DNA of 64,000 nucleotides from contig CAVYJW010000005.1 of assembly GCA_963768945.1 (NCBI GenBank), positions 558,001 through 622,000 on the forward strand. Direction: 5' to 3'. The translations under genes were made by a program, and so were the position numbers. This stretch comes from RYN-230 sp963768945 (GTDB lineage: Bacteria > Actinomycetota > Actinomycetes > Streptosporangiales > Streptosporangiaceae). The notes beneath the pieces are model-generated. The model had not been told where the DNA came from. It searched no databases and saw only the letters and a program-made list of their open reading frames with translations. Below are positions 51,796 through 61,553 of the stretch, piece by piece; positions within the stretch are counted from its first letter, which is position 1, and the number at the start of each line of letters is the position of its first letter.

Positions 51796-53494
51796 CTTCG
51801 AGCATCGCCGCCGTCCCGTCCGCGGTGAGGTTGACCGGGTTGGCGGCCGCAGCGGCGGGGACGAGGACCTCGCGGAGCGCCTGCTGTGTCGCCTCCGGAA
51901 GTTCCGGGACGGTGAGCTCGCCACCCTCGCACGCGTCGGCGGTGAGAATGAGCGGGCCGCCAGAGTTCCCGACCAGCGCTACGCGACGCCCCGCGGGGAG
52001 CGGCGCGGCGAGCAGGATGGCCGAAACGTCGAGGAGTTCCTCGAGACGGTTGACCTTGATGACGCCTGCGCTTTGCAGCAATGCGGCCACGGTGACTTCC
52101 GGGGTCGCCGCCGCTGCGGTGTGCGAGCGAGCGCCTCTGGCGCCCGCCGTTGTTCTCCCCGCCTTCAGCGCCACGATGGGCTTGGTCCCACCGACCCGCC
52201 GGGCGATGCGGGCGAACTTACGCGGGTTGCCAAGCGACTCGAGGTAGAGCGCGATCACCGAGGTCCGTGTGTCGTTCTCGAAAAAGCACAGCAAGTCGTT
52301 CGGGCTCACGTCCAGCTTGTTCCCGACCGAGACGAAGGCCGAGAGGCCAAGGCCAGCGGCACGCGTCTGTTCACCGAGCACGACCCCGACCGCACCGGAC
52401 TGCGAAACGAGGGCCAGGCGCCCGGGTGCCGGATCGAGCGAGGCAAACGTGGCGTTCATCCGGATCTCGGGGTCGGTGTTCACGACACCGAGGCAGTTCG
52501 GTCCCACGATCCGCATCCCGTGCCTGCGGGCGACGCTCAGCAGCTCATTCTCCACCGCGGCGCCGGAACGGCCTGTCTCCCCGAAGCCTGCGGTGATGAT
52601 GGTGACGGCGCGCACGCCAATCGAGGCGGCCTCGCCGATCACGCCAGGGACAGCTGATGCAGGAACGGCGACGACTGCCAGGTCGATCGGCTCGGGTATG
52701 GACAACAGCGCCGGAAACGCGGGCACGCCGCAGACCGCCCGCGCCGAAGGATTGACCGGGTAGACAGTTCCCGAGAAGTCGCCGACGAGGAGGGACCGGA
52801 GGACCTCGTGACCGACGTTACCCGGGTGGCGTCCTGCTCCGACGACTGCGATCGAGCGCGGCTGGAGGATCGCCGCGATGCTGGCCACCTCCGCCGTCGC
52901 CTCCCGCTGATCACACGACGCACGGTACGCCGCCGTCGTCCGCAGATCGATCTCGAGACGCACCGTCGCCGCGCCGTTGTGCCGGGTGCAGTGCAGGCCT
53001 GTCGCCGCGAACAGCTCCAGCATTTCCGCGTTCTGCGCCTTGACCTCGGCGACGAAGCGCAGGATCCCCCTCGTTCGCGCGTACTCCGCCAGGCTCTCGA
53101 ACAGCAAGGTCGCGACCCCGTGGCGCTGATACGTGTCGGTGACGATAAAACTGGCCTCAGCAGCCTGTGCTGACACACCGGGGCGGTCATAGCCCGCCAG
53201 CCCGACCAGCTCGTCCGACACGACCGCCACGAAGGCCATCCGGGCGTCGTAGTCCACCTCGCTGAAGCGAGCTGCCGCTGCCAGGCTGAGAGTCGGATGG
53301 TCCAGAAGCACATGCCGGTGCAGCGTGTCCGGCGACACTATTGCGTGCAAGCTGACCAGCGCGGGTGCGTCGGCCGGATGGATCGGACGGACCACGACCG
53401 CCTCGCCGTTCATCAGCAGCCCGTCGAACTCCCACTCCGGGGGGTAGCCGGCCGGCATCGCCGCGCCGGGGGCGACAGCGTCCGAAGTAACCAT
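51785..53494 (-). CDS. GNAT acetyltransferase/acyl-CoA synthetase (Pat-like), N-terminal part
   Basis: A 569-residue frame. An N-terminal GNAT domain (about 30-180) has V-V-R-P-I-H-P-A-D and the acetyl-CoA loop Q-R-H-G-V-A-T-L-L. Then a CoA-binding domain of NDP-forming acyl-CoA synthetases (S-I-A-V-V-G-A-G-R-H-P-G-N-V-G) and a ligase domain (L-V-S-Q-S-G-A-V-G, G-N-S-G-G-P). Proteins of this layout are protein lysine acetyltransferases that tune acetyl-CoA synthetase (Pat/PatZ). The frame stops at 51785, in the middle of the ligase region, where a one-base shift leads into the ATP-grasp frame. ATG at 53494 has a strong GGAGGAGG. Confidence 0.85.
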   Translation of the reverse strand: MVTSDAVAPGAAMPAGYPPEWEFDGLLMNGEAVVVRPIHPADAPALVSLHAIVSPDTLHRHVLLDHPTLSLAAAARFSEVDYDARMAFVAVVSDELVGLAGYDRPGVSAQAAEASFIVTDTYQRHGVATLLFESLAEYARTRGILRFVAEVKAQNAEMLELFAATGLHCTRHNGAATVRLEIDLRTTAAYRASCDQREATAEVASIAAILQPRSIAVVGAGRHPGNVGHEVLRSLLVGDFSGTVYPVNPSARAVCGVPAFPALLSIPEPIDLAVVAVPASAVPGVIGEAASIGVRAVTIITAGFGETGRSGAAVENELLSVARRHGMRIVGPNCLGVVNTDPEIRMNATFASLDPAPGRLALVSQSGAVGVVLGEQTRAAGLGLSAFVSVGNKLDVSPNDLLCFFENDTRTSVIALYLESLGNPRKFARIARRVGGTKPIVALKAGRTTAGARGARSHTAAAATPEVTVAALLQSAGVIKVNRLEELLDVSAILLAAPLPAGRRVALVGNSGGPLILTADACEGGELTVPELPEATQQALREVLVPAAAAANPVNLTADGTAAMLEEGA

Positions 53495-53589
53495 CGTTAC
53501 CTCCTCCAGCATGTGATCGTGGCCGGGCCGCCACTAAATCGCCAGGGCCCGAGGTCCCGAGATGCCCGCAGGCCAGAGCCAGCCCCGGC

Positions 53590-56106
53590 TCAGGAATTCG
53601 GGCCGGGATCCTGGGAGCCGCTCACCACGTGCGGGGATACGGGCACGGGTTCGGTGTGCCAGATGTCGTGGCAGTAGCCGCGGACTGTGCGGTCGGAGGA
53701 GAAGAATCCTGAGCGTGCGGTGTTCAGGATCGACATCTGGGTCCACCGGTCCTGGTCGGCCCAGGCCGGTTCGACGGCCCGGTCGTGGCAGTCGACGTAG
53801 GACCGGTAGTCAGCCATGACCATGTACTCGTCCCAGTTGAGCAGGGATGAGATGAGCGGTTCGAAGGCGTCGCGGTCCCCGCGGGAGAACGTACCTGAGG
53901 TGAGGGCGTCGATGGCTGCTCTGAGCTCGGCGTCGTCGTGGTAATAGGCGGAGGGGGAATAGCCGCTCTGCCGGAGGGTGGCGGCCTGGTCGGCGGTCAT
54001 GCCGAAGAGGAAGAAGTTGCCGGCTCCGACCCGGTCGCGGATCTCGATGTTGGCCCCGTCGAGGGTGCCGACGGTGACGGCCCCGTTGAGGGCCAGTTTC
54101 ATGTTGCCGGTGCCGGAGGCTTCCTTGCCGGCCAGCGAGATCTGCTCGGAGACATCACCGGCGGGCACCAGGAGCTCGCTGAGCGAGACGCTGTAGTCGG
54201 GCAGGAACACGACCTTGATCCGGCCGGCCACGTCCGGGTCGGCGTTGACCACGGCCGCGACCGAGTTGATCAGCTTGATGATGCGCTTGGCCTGCTGGTA
54301 ACTGGGCGCCGCCTTCGCCGCGAACAGGACCGTGCACGGCGTCACCACGGCGCCCGGGTCAGCCTTGACCCGGTTGTAGAGGGTGACCACATGCAGCACC
54401 TTGAGGAGCTGGCGCTTGTACTCGTGCAGCCGCTTGGCCATCACGTCGAACAGCGAGCCCGGATCGATGCTGACCCCGGTCACGGCGAGGGCATGAGCGG
54501 CCAGGCCGGCCTTGTTCAGCCGCTTCACCTCCCGCCACTGCTCCCGGAACTGCTCATCCCCGGCGAACGCCTCAAGCCCGGCCAGCCGGTCCAGGTCGGT
54601 CAGCCACCGCTGGTCCCCCAGCCGGGCCGTGATCAGGGCCGACAGCCGCGGGTTGGCCAGCAGCAGGAACCGGCGCGGGCTGACGCCGTTGGTCTGGTTG
54701 CAGAACTTCCCCGGCCACAGGTCCGCGAAGTCCCGCAACGTGGTCTGGGCAAGCAGCCGCGACTGCAGCCCGGCCACCCCGTTGACAGCAAAACTGCCCG
54801 CCACCGCCAGGTTAGCCATCCGGACCCGCCGCTCCGGAACCTCCTGGATCAGCGACATCCGGGCGACCCGCCCATCCTCACCCGGATAGCGGGCCCGTAC
54901 GTCGTCGAGGAAGAAGTGATTGATCGCGTAGATGATCTCCAGGTGGCGCGGCAGCAACCGCCCGAACATGGCGACCGGCCACGTCTCCAGGGCCTCGGGC
55001 AGCAGCGTGTGGCAGGTGTAGGCGAAGCTGCGGCGGGTGATCGGCCAGGCCTGCTCCCAGCTCACCCCGTGCTCGTCCACCAGCAGCCGCATCAGCTCGG
55101 GGATGGCCAGCACCGGATGGGTGTCGTTGAGCTGGACGGCGACCTTGTCCGGGAAAGTCTCCCAGTCGCTGTTGCGGAACCGGAACCGGCGGATGATGTC
55201 GCGCAGTGAGCAGGACACCAGGAAGTACTGCTGCTTGAGCCGCAGTTCCTGGCCGGCCGGCGTGCTGTCACTGGGATACAGCACCTTGGTGAGGTTCTCC
55301 GAGCGCATCCGCGACTCGACAGCCTCCGCGTAGTGACCCTCGTTGAACAGGCCCAGGTCAAACGACTCCCGGGCGGCCCGGGCCTGCCACAGCCGGAGGA
55401 TGTTGACCGTCTCGGTGCCGTACCCGGGGACCAGCATGTGACTGGGCTCACCGCGCACCGTCTCCCCTGGCAGCCAGCGGGCACGCAACCCTTCCTGGTC
55501 GTCGACCGGCTCGGTATGCCCGTAGAAGCCCACGACCTGGCGGTCGTCAGGGGCGGGGAACTCCCACGGGTTGCCGTAGAAGGCCCAGTCGTCGGGACGC
55601 TCCACCTGATAGCCATCCTCAAAGGCCTGCTTGAAGATCCCGAACTCATACCGGATGCCGTAACCCACCGCCGGGATGTCGAGAGTGGCCAGCGAGTCCA
55701 GCAGGCAGGCGGCCAGCCGGCCCAGGCCCCCGTTCCCCAGCCCCGGCTCAACGTCGAGGACCCCGAGTTCCTCCACCGAGACACCGAGGCTGGCCAGCGC
55801 CTGGCCGGCGAGGTCGGCGGTGCCGGTGTACATCGCGTTCTGGGGGAGCTGGCGCCCCAGCATGTACTCCGCCGACAGGTAGTAGACGAACTTCGGGTTG
55901 GCCACATAGTTCGCCCGGGCCGTCCTGGCCCGGCGGTCCGCGAGGCGGTCGCGGATGGTCACGGCCAGAGTCCAGTAGGCATCATGCAAGCTCGCCGACT
56001 CGACCGTCGTCCCCCGCTCGTAACACAGGTTATCGGCGAGGTCTTGCTCGAACTCGGCCGGCGTGTTACCCACCGACCGGGCCTGCGGTCCGCGTCTTAT
56101 GGGCAT
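53590..56106 (-). CDS. glgP: glycogen phosphorylase
   Basis: An 838-residue GT35 phosphorylase, releasing glucose 1-phosphate from alpha-1,4-glucan. It carries A-E-Y-M-L-G-R, E-P-G-L-G-N-G-G-L-G-R-L-A-A-C, V-A-V-Q-L-N-D-T-H-P, F-D-V-M-A-K-R-L-H-E-Y-K-R-Q and the pyridoxal phosphate lysine in E-A-S-G-T-G-N-M-K. Length is normal. ATG at 56106 has GAAGAGGG about 12 bases upstream. The gene is divergent from glgA and two GH57 genes, so synthesis and breakdown of glycogen are encoded side by side. Typical of bacterial enzymes in lacking the long N-terminal regulatory extension. Confidence 0.97.
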   Translation of the reverse strand: MPIRRGPQARSVGNTPAEFEQDLADNLCYERGTTVESASLHDAYWTLAVTIRDRLADRRARTARANYVANPKFVYYLSAEYMLGRQLPQNAMYTGTADLAGQALASLGVSVEELGVLDVEPGLGNGGLGRLAACLLDSLATLDIPAVGYGIRYEFGIFKQAFEDGYQVERPDDWAFYGNPWEFPAPDDRQVVGFYGHTEPVDDQEGLRARWLPGETVRGEPSHMLVPGYGTETVNILRLWQARAARESFDLGLFNEGHYAEAVESRMRSENLTKVLYPSDSTPAGQELRLKQQYFLVSCSLRDIIRRFRFRNSDWETFPDKVAVQLNDTHPVLAIPELMRLLVDEHGVSWEQAWPITRRSFAYTCHTLLPEALETWPVAMFGRLLPRHLEIIYAINHFFLDDVRARYPGEDGRVARMSLIQEVPERRVRMANLAVAGSFAVNGVAGLQSRLLAQTTLRDFADLWPGKFCNQTNGVSPRRFLLLANPRLSALITARLGDQRWLTDLDRLAGLEAFAGDEQFREQWREVKRLNKAGLAAHALAVTGVSIDPGSLFDVMAKRLHEYKRQLLKVLHVVTLYNRVKADPGAVVTPCTVLFAAKAAPSYQQAKRIIKLINSVAAVVNADPDVAGRIKVVFLPDYSVSLSELLVPAGDVSEQISLAGKEASGTGNMKLALNGAVTVGTLDGANIEIRDRVGAGNFFLFGMTADQAATLRQSGYSPSAYYHDDAELRAAIDALTSGTFSRGDRDAFEPLISSLLNWDEYMVMADYRSYVDCHDRAVEPAWADQDRWTQMSILNTARSGFFSSDRTVRGYCHDIWHTEPVPVSPHVVSGSQDPGPNS

Positions 56107-56392
56107 GCGCCGAATCTAACCCTCTTCGCGCGAAGTGGACAGTCCCCACCCTGGCGACATGAGATGCGTCATTGTTCGGGCGTTCCCTGACGAAACGGTC
56201 ATAACTGAGCAGTCGCATCACACGCCACTGGCGCCTCATACACCACTGGTGTGGACGCGACGGGAGGAGGGAGTTGTCCGATCCTAGGGGGCTCAAGTAT
56301 CTATTGAGTGTCTTGTCCTGCTCTGAGTGTGTGATGCTGGTGTTCCATCCCTGGCGGCAGATCGCCACACGACAGTAGACGGTGAGGCTGCC
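56107..56392. promoter_or_regulatory. divergent glgP/glgA promoter region
   Basis: About 285 bases, notably richer in A+T than the flanking genes, with no convincing gene. It should hold promoters for both sides. A repeated short box (caTcacacgccactggcgcc and acaccactggtgtgg around 56215-56252, the latter containing the palindrome ccactggtg) may be an operator; this is not matched to a known regulator. Confidence 0.4.
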
Positions 56393-57865
56393 GTGTTCAT
56401 TGTGATGATTGCGACGGAATGTGCGCCGGTGGCGCAGGCGGGCGGGCTGGGAGAGGTCATCTTTGGGCTGAGCCGGGAGCTGGAATTGCGGGGCCACGCC
56501 GTCGAGATAATCATGCCGAAATACGATTGCATGCGCTACGACGAGATCTTCGGGCTCTCGATCGCCTATGAGAACCTGCAGGTGCCCTGGTACAGCGGGT
56601 TCGTGTCTTGCACGGTGTGGTTCGGGTTCGTGCACGGCAGGAAGTGCTTCTTCATCGAACCGCACTCACCGGACCAGTTCTTCAACCGGGGCCACTTGTA
56701 CGGATCGCCCGACGATGTGACCAGATTCGCATTCTTGTCGAAGGCGGCCCTGGAGTTCATGTGGAAGACCAATAGACGGCCCGAGGTGATCCACTGTCAC
56801 GACTGGCAGACGGCGATTGTGCCGGTGCTGCTCGACGAGGTCTACCGGCACATTGGCATGCATGATCAGCGTGTCTGCTATACCATCCACAATTTCGGGC
56901 ATCAGGGTATCTGCGGCGAGCAGGTCTTGTGGGCAGCTGGCCTTACCCGCCTAGCACACTTCTTCGATTATGATCGTCTCCGCGATAACTTCAATCACGG
57001 CGCGATCAACCTGATGAAAGGCGGCATCGTTTACTCGAACTTCATCACCACGGTGTCGCCACAGCATGCCTGGGAGGCGATCCACGCCGATCAGGCGATG
57101 GGGCTGGGGCACACGCTCTACATCCACAGGGAGAAGTTCGGTGGTGTCCTCAACGGCATCGACTACAATGTCTGGAACCCGGAGATCGATATCCTGATCC
57201 CAGCGAACTACACTGCCGACACGGTAGAGTCAAAGTACGTGAACAAAGATGCCCTGCGTGACCGGCTGCTGTTGCGGAAAGAGTACAAGCCGATCGTCGC
57301 TTACATCGGCCGGGTTGACCGTCAGAAGGGTGTCCATCTTATCCGTCACGCCATTTTCTATGCCTTAGCTCACGGCGCACAGTTCGTCTTGCTTGGTTCT
57401 TGTCCCGACCCGGCCGTCAATGCTGACTTCTGGCAGTTGAAGCACGACCTGAATGACAACCCTGACTGTCACCTGGAAATCGGGTTCAACGAAGGCCTGG
57501 CCCACCTGATCTACGCTGGTGCGGACATGGTGGTGATGCCCAGCGTGTTCGAGCCGTGCGGCCTGGCCCAGATGACCGCCCTCAAGTACGGCACCGTCCC
57601 CATCGTGCGAGCCGTCGGCGGCCTGGTGGACACGGTCTTCGATCGCGATTACTCAGCCCGTGCCCCGGACGACCGCAACGGCTACGTGTTCCACCAGCTC
57701 GACTACGCGGCGCTGGAGTCCGCGCTAGCGCGGGCCGTCGGGCTTTGGCACTCATACCCGGGCGACTTCCGCCAGCTTATGCTCAATGGAATGCGTGCGG
57801 ATAACTCCTGGACCCAGCCCGGTCAGCGTTACCTGGACATCTACGACTATATCCGCGCCAAATGA
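56393..57865 (+). CDS. glgA: GT5 glycogen synthase
   Basis: A 490-residue GT5 glycosyltransferase that adds glucose from ADP-glucose (or UDP-glucose) to alpha-1,4-glucan. The N-terminal donor loop reads A-Q-A-G-G-L-G-E-V where most family members have Lys in K-x-G-G-L, a substitution at a donor-binding position. The C-terminal donor site has Y-I-G-R-V-D-R-Q-K-G and P-S-V-F-E-P-C-G-L-A-Q. Other features: C-H-D-W-Q-T and I-H-N-F-G-H-Q-G. GTG at 56393 has GGTGAGG five bases upstream and starts at the conserved first strand. It leads an operon with two GH57 genes. Confidence 0.9.
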   Translation: MFIVMIATECAPVAQAGGLGEVIFGLSRELELRGHAVEIIMPKYDCMRYDEIFGLSIAYENLQVPWYSGFVSCTVWFGFVHGRKCFFIEPHSPDQFFNRGHLYGSPDDVTRFAFLSKAALEFMWKTNRRPEVIHCHDWQTAIVPVLLDEVYRHIGMHDQRVCYTIHNFGHQGICGEQVLWAAGLTRLAHFFDYDRLRDNFNHGAINLMKGGIVYSNFITTVSPQHAWEAIHADQAMGLGHTLYIHREKFGGVLNGIDYNVWNPEIDILIPANYTADTVESKYVNKDALRDRLLLRKEYKPIVAYIGRVDRQKGVHLIRHAIFYALAHGAQFVLLGSCPDPAVNADFWQLKHDLNDNPDCHLEIGFNEGLAHLIYAGADMVVMPSVFEPCGLAQMTALKYGTVPIVRAVGGLVDTVFDRDYSARAPDDRNGYVFHQLDYAALESALARAVGLWHSYPGDFRQLMLNGMRADNSWTQPGQRYLDIYDYIRAK

Positions 57866-57901
57866 GAATCCGCACGCAGGCCAGACAAAGGAGCTAGGGC
57901 A

Positions 57902-59362
57902 ATGGGCGAGCTTGCCGAGTACATTGACGGCCTTCCCAACATCTGCGGCTCGGAGCAACGCATCGAGGAGGTGATCCGGGCCAGAGGCACTGATCCCGTC
58001 TTCGTGTCACCGGGGGATACCGGCTTCGGAAACGTGGACAGTGCTTTCGCTACTGCCCTGCATATGCACCAGCCGCTCATCCCGGCAGGAGGGCCTGATC
58101 TGCGCACGGCGCCGGTCATCAGCAACCTGCAGTGGATGATGGACAACCCCAGCATCGGTGACAACCACAACGCCCCGGTGTTCCTGGGCTGCTACAAGCG
58201 GATGGGCGAGTTTGTTCCAGGGTTGCTCGACGAGGGGCTGGCGCCCCGGGTCATGCTCGAATACTCGGGCACCTTGCTGCACGGCCTGCGCCAGATGGGC
58301 GCCCACGACGTGCTCGACGCCCTGGCCGGCATCACGACCGGCACCCGTAACCGGCAGGCGGTGGAGTGGCTGGGCTGCCCGTGGGGGCATGCCGTGGCGC
58401 CCTCCACACCGGTCCAGGACTACCGGCTGCACGTGCGGGCCTGGCAGCACCATTTCGCCGCCCTGTTCGGCCTGGAAGCTCTCAGCCGGGTCCGCGGCTT
58501 CTCCCCCGCGGAGATGGCCCTGCCCAACCACCCGGATGTCGCCTACGAGTTCGTAAAGACCCTGACCGACTGCGGCTACCAGTGGGTCCTGGTCCAGGAA
58601 CACACGGTCGAGGAACCCGATGGGGGCGGGCTCCAGCGGCCGCACCTGCCTCATCGCCTGGTCTGTACCAGCTCCAGAGGCGATGTCGCCAGCATCACTG
58701 CTGTGGTCAAGACCCAGGGCAGCGACACTAAGCTGGTCGCCCAGATGCAGCCGTACTATGAGGCCAAGGGCCTTTCACGCGGGGACCTTGCCGGCAGCCG
58801 GGTTCCGCCCCTTGTCACCCAGATCGCCGATGGGGAAAACGGCGGGGTGATGATGAATGAATTCCCGCCCAAGTATTTCGACGTGATCCGGGAATGCTCG
58901 GGTACCCAGACCCCGGCTATGAACGTCACCGAGTACCTCGAACGGCTCCACTCGGCCGGCGTCGGCCCCGGTGATCTTCCCGTGCTTCAGCCTCGCTTCC
59001 AGTCCAGGATCTGGGGCCGGATGAACCCCGGCGACGGGCCGGACCGGCTGGCCGAGGTGACTGGGCAGCTGCAAGGCGAGGATGGGGGCTTCAGCATGGA
59101 AGGCGGCAGCTGGACCAACAACATTTCCTGGGTACGCGGCTACGACCGGGTGCTGGCCCCGATGGACGAAGCTAGCTCGTTGTTCCACGAGCGGGTCCTG
59201 GCCAAAGCCATCCCGACCGACGATCCCCGCTACCGCAACGCCCTGTTCCACCTGCTCACTGCCGAGACCAGCTGCTACCGCTACTGGGGCGAGGGCATCT
59301 GGACCGACTACGGGGCCGAACTGGCCCGGCGCACCATCGACATCGTGACCCACGACCTGTAA
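57902..59362 (+). CDS. GH57 family glycoside hydrolase (long)
   Basis: A 486-residue GH57 protein. Motif 1 is H-M-H-Q-P, the nucleophile motif G-F-S-P-A-E-M-A-L and the acid/base motif I-A-D-G-E-N-G-G. GH57 enzymes act on alpha-glucans as amylopullulanase, 4-alpha-glucanotransferase or branching enzyme; which activity this one has cannot be told. It follows glgA by 36 bases with AAAGGAG before its ATG, and precedes a second GH57 gene by 16 bases, so it belongs to glycogen shaping. As no glgB is present, a GH57-type branching role is attractive but unproven. Confidence 0.9.
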   Translation: MGELAEYIDGLPNICGSEQRIEEVIRARGTDPVFVSPGDTGFGNVDSAFATALHMHQPLIPAGGPDLRTAPVISNLQWMMDNPSIGDNHNAPVFLGCYKRMGEFVPGLLDEGLAPRVMLEYSGTLLHGLRQMGAHDVLDALAGITTGTRNRQAVEWLGCPWGHAVAPSTPVQDYRLHVRAWQHHFAALFGLEALSRVRGFSPAEMALPNHPDVAYEFVKTLTDCGYQWVLVQEHTVEEPDGGGLQRPHLPHRLVCTSSRGDVASITAVVKTQGSDTKLVAQMQPYYEAKGLSRGDLAGSRVPPLVTQIADGENGGVMMNEFPPKYFDVIRECSGTQTPAMNVTEYLERLHSAGVGPGDLPVLQPRFQSRIWGRMNPGDGPDRLAEVTGQLQGEDGGFSMEGGSWTNNISWVRGYDRVLAPMDEASSLFHERVLAKAIPTDDPRYRNALFHLLTAETSCYRYWGEGIWTDYGAELARRTIDIVTHDL

Positions 59363-59378
59363 ACGCCAGGGAGCCCGG

Positions 59379-60566
59379 ATGGCTGAGGTGGCATTCGCCC
59401 TTGTCCTCAACTTGCATCAGCCCGCTCGCAACCTTGAGGACCTCCTTGATCACCGTGCCTGGGAGGCCAGGGAGATCCTGTGGGCCATGGACCGCATCCC
59501 ACGCTCGCTGTGGGCCTATGAGGATGTCGGCCGGGTGCACCTGTCGCTTTCTGGCACCCTGCTCGAGGCCTTGGCCAGTCCCGGCTTCCAGCGCCGTGTC
59601 TACGGGATCGTTGACTGCGGATCGCTGCTGTGGTACCTGCAGAACACCAAGATCATCCACATCCTGGGCACCGGCTACTATCATCCCGTCCTCCCCCTCA
59701 TCCCCCGAGCCGACTGCGACGAGCAGCTCGAGCGCTGGCAGGGGATCGGCCGGCACCTTTTTGCGCGAACCAGCTTCCCTGGGTGCTGGCTCCCGGAGAT
59801 GGGCTTTTGCATGGAACTCATCCCTACCCTCAAACGCCAGGGCTACAGCTACGTGCTCGTCGACAGTGAGCATGTCGAAGCGGTCACCCCCATGGGCTGG
59901 GACGAACTCCGCTACCGCCCGCACATCGCCCGGTTCGGGGGCGAAGAAATCATCGTCGTGGTACGCGACCGTGAACTCTCCAACGCCCAGGCGGCAGGGA
60001 TGGATGCTGACTGGTTCATTCACGAGGTGTCCCAACGGACCAGGCACTGCAACTTCCCGCCCCTTGTGACCACCTGCACCGATGGGGAGAACGGCGGCTG
60101 GTTCCGCAACACCTCGCCAGAAGCCAACTTCTGGCACTCGTTCTACCAGGACCTGCTGCAGCGGACACGCGACAATCAAAGCGACGGCATCCATCCCTGG
60201 TTTATCGACGACTACCTCGAGCGCCACGGCACTCACGGCGAGGTAACCGTGCGCCCGGGCGCGTGGAACACCGGCTCGCACGACGGCTCCGGCTTTACCC
60301 AGTGGATCGGCTCGATTGCCCAGCAAGAGGCCATGGTCCGCCTCGACGAGATCAGCCAGGCCATCTACGCCGCACGCCGCAACGCCATCGGCATCTCCGC
60401 TCGCGACCCGGGTGTGTACCGACTGCTCGAGGAAGCCCACTGGCGGGTCCTGCGGGCCGAGACCAGCTGCAACTTCTTCTGGGGCGAAGCCTGGCTGCAG
60501 CGCTGCCACGACGACCTCGACCGGGCTACCCACTTCCTGGACCAGGCGGGATCACGTTTGATGTGA
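59379..60566 (+). CDS. GH57 family glycoside hydrolase (short)
   Basis: A 395-residue GH57 protein, starting with V-L-N-L-H-Q-P-A (motif 1). The nucleophile motif is G-C-W-L-P-E-M-G-F and the acid/base motif T-D-G-E-N-G-G-W-F. It ends with the C-terminal helical part E-T-S-C-N-F-F-W-G-E-A-W-L, which the first GH57 shares (E-T-S-C-Y-R-Y-W-G-E). The two paralogues probably act on the same polymer, possibly one branching and one hydrolysing or transferring. GGGAG precedes the ATG at 59379. Last gene of the glgA operon, or followed by the dioxygenase gene 32 bases later. Confidence 0.9.
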   Translation: MAEVAFALVLNLHQPARNLEDLLDHRAWEAREILWAMDRIPRSLWAYEDVGRVHLSLSGTLLEALASPGFQRRVYGIVDCGSLLWYLQNTKIIHILGTGYYHPVLPLIPRADCDEQLERWQGIGRHLFARTSFPGCWLPEMGFCMELIPTLKRQGYSYVLVDSEHVEAVTPMGWDELRYRPHIARFGGEEIIVVVRDRELSNAQAAGMDADWFIHEVSQRTRHCNFPPLVTTCTDGENGGWFRNTSPEANFWHSFYQDLLQRTRDNQSDGIHPWFIDDYLERHGTHGEVTVRPGAWNTGSHDGSGFTQWIGSIAQQEAMVRLDEISQAIYAARRNAIGISARDPGVYRLLEEAHWRVLRAETSCNFFWGEAWLQRCHDDLDRATHFLDQAGSRLM

Positions 60567-60598
60567 TCCCACCACGTCTCAAAGGACGGTGAACGCAG

Positions 60599-61477
60599 TT
60601 GAAAGAGAGCACAGGCAAGCCGGTACAGGACCATGGTGGCAGCGCGTTGGACGCCGACGGGTACGTCGTCGTGCGGACCGGCTTGCCCCCCTCGATCCTC
60701 GAAGCCGTCGTGGACGACATCTGGCGCCATGCCGGTGCCACCCCCGACGACCCCGCCACGTGGTATCAGCCGGCAACCATCCGGCCACGGCCGGGAATGG
60801 TAGAGATGTACCACTACCAGTCGATGTGGGACGTCCGGCAGCACCCGGCGATCTATGAAATTTTCCGCGACCTGTACCGCACGGACGAATTGTGGGTCTC
60901 CATCGACCGTGTCGCGCTCAAGCCGCCGGTCCGGCCCGACCAGCCCGACTACGACCAGCCTGGCTTCATCCACTGGGACATCGACATCAACATGCACCCG
61001 GACATCCCACTCCAGCTGCAAGGGGTTCTCGCGCTAGAAGATACGTCCGCCGACATGGGTGGCTTCCAATGCGTCCCCTCCATCTACCGCGACCAGCGGC
61101 GCTTCCTCGACGAGCGCTCCAAGGCTGGTCCCGTGCCTCGTGCCCCCGACATCGGCGACCATCCGATCGTGAAGGTCCCCCTGGCCGCTGGCGACCTGGT
61201 TATCTGGAAGACGACGCTTCTGCACGGAAACGGCAGAAATTCCTCGGAGCGCCCCCGGTTGGCCCAATACCTCTCCATGAACCCGCTGCCCCCCGTCGGA
61301 GAACAGCGCGAGACCCTGCGGCGAAAGCGCATCATCTCGTGGTCAACCTGCGCGCCCCCCGACGCCGATCCCTTCCCCGGTGACCCGCGCCACATCGAGG
61401 AGCAGCGAGGCGAGCCGGCGTCCCTCGGCCTGCTGGGCCAGGCGCCTGCTGGGACTCGACGAATGGCCCACTGGTGA
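60599..61477 (+). CDS. phytanoyl-CoA dioxygenase family Fe(II)/2-oxoglutarate oxygenase
   Basis: A 292-residue PhyH-type oxygenase. The 2-His-1-carboxylate iron site is H-W-D-I-D (His and Asp) and L-L-H-G-N-G (second His); the 2-oxoglutarate-binding Arg is in R-P-R-L-A-Q-Y-L-S-M. L-A-L-E-D-T-S-A-D-M-G-G-F is the typical loop between. Substrates range from lipids to natural products; unknown here. TTG at 60599 is the assumed start, with AAGGA about 12 bases before, which is weak. Gap of 32 bases from the GH57 gene suggests co-transcription, perhaps by chance. Convergent with the GMC oxidoreductase. Confidence 0.88.
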   Translation: MKESTGKPVQDHGGSALDADGYVVVRTGLPPSILEAVVDDIWRHAGATPDDPATWYQPATIRPRPGMVEMYHYQSMWDVRQHPAIYEIFRDLYRTDELWVSIDRVALKPPVRPDQPDYDQPGFIHWDIDINMHPDIPLQLQGVLALEDTSADMGGFQCVPSIYRDQRRFLDERSKAGPVPRAPDIGDHPIVKVPLAAGDLVIWKTTLLHGNGRNSSERPRLAQYLSMNPLPPVGEQRETLRRKRIISWSTCAPPDADPFPGDPRHIEEQRGEPASLGLLGQAPAGTRRMAHW

Positions 61478-61553
61478 CCCGCTCGAGCGTGACGCTAAGG
61501 CCGGCGCGGGCGCGTGAGGCTGGCGGCGATCCTCCGGCCTGGCTGCCACGGCC

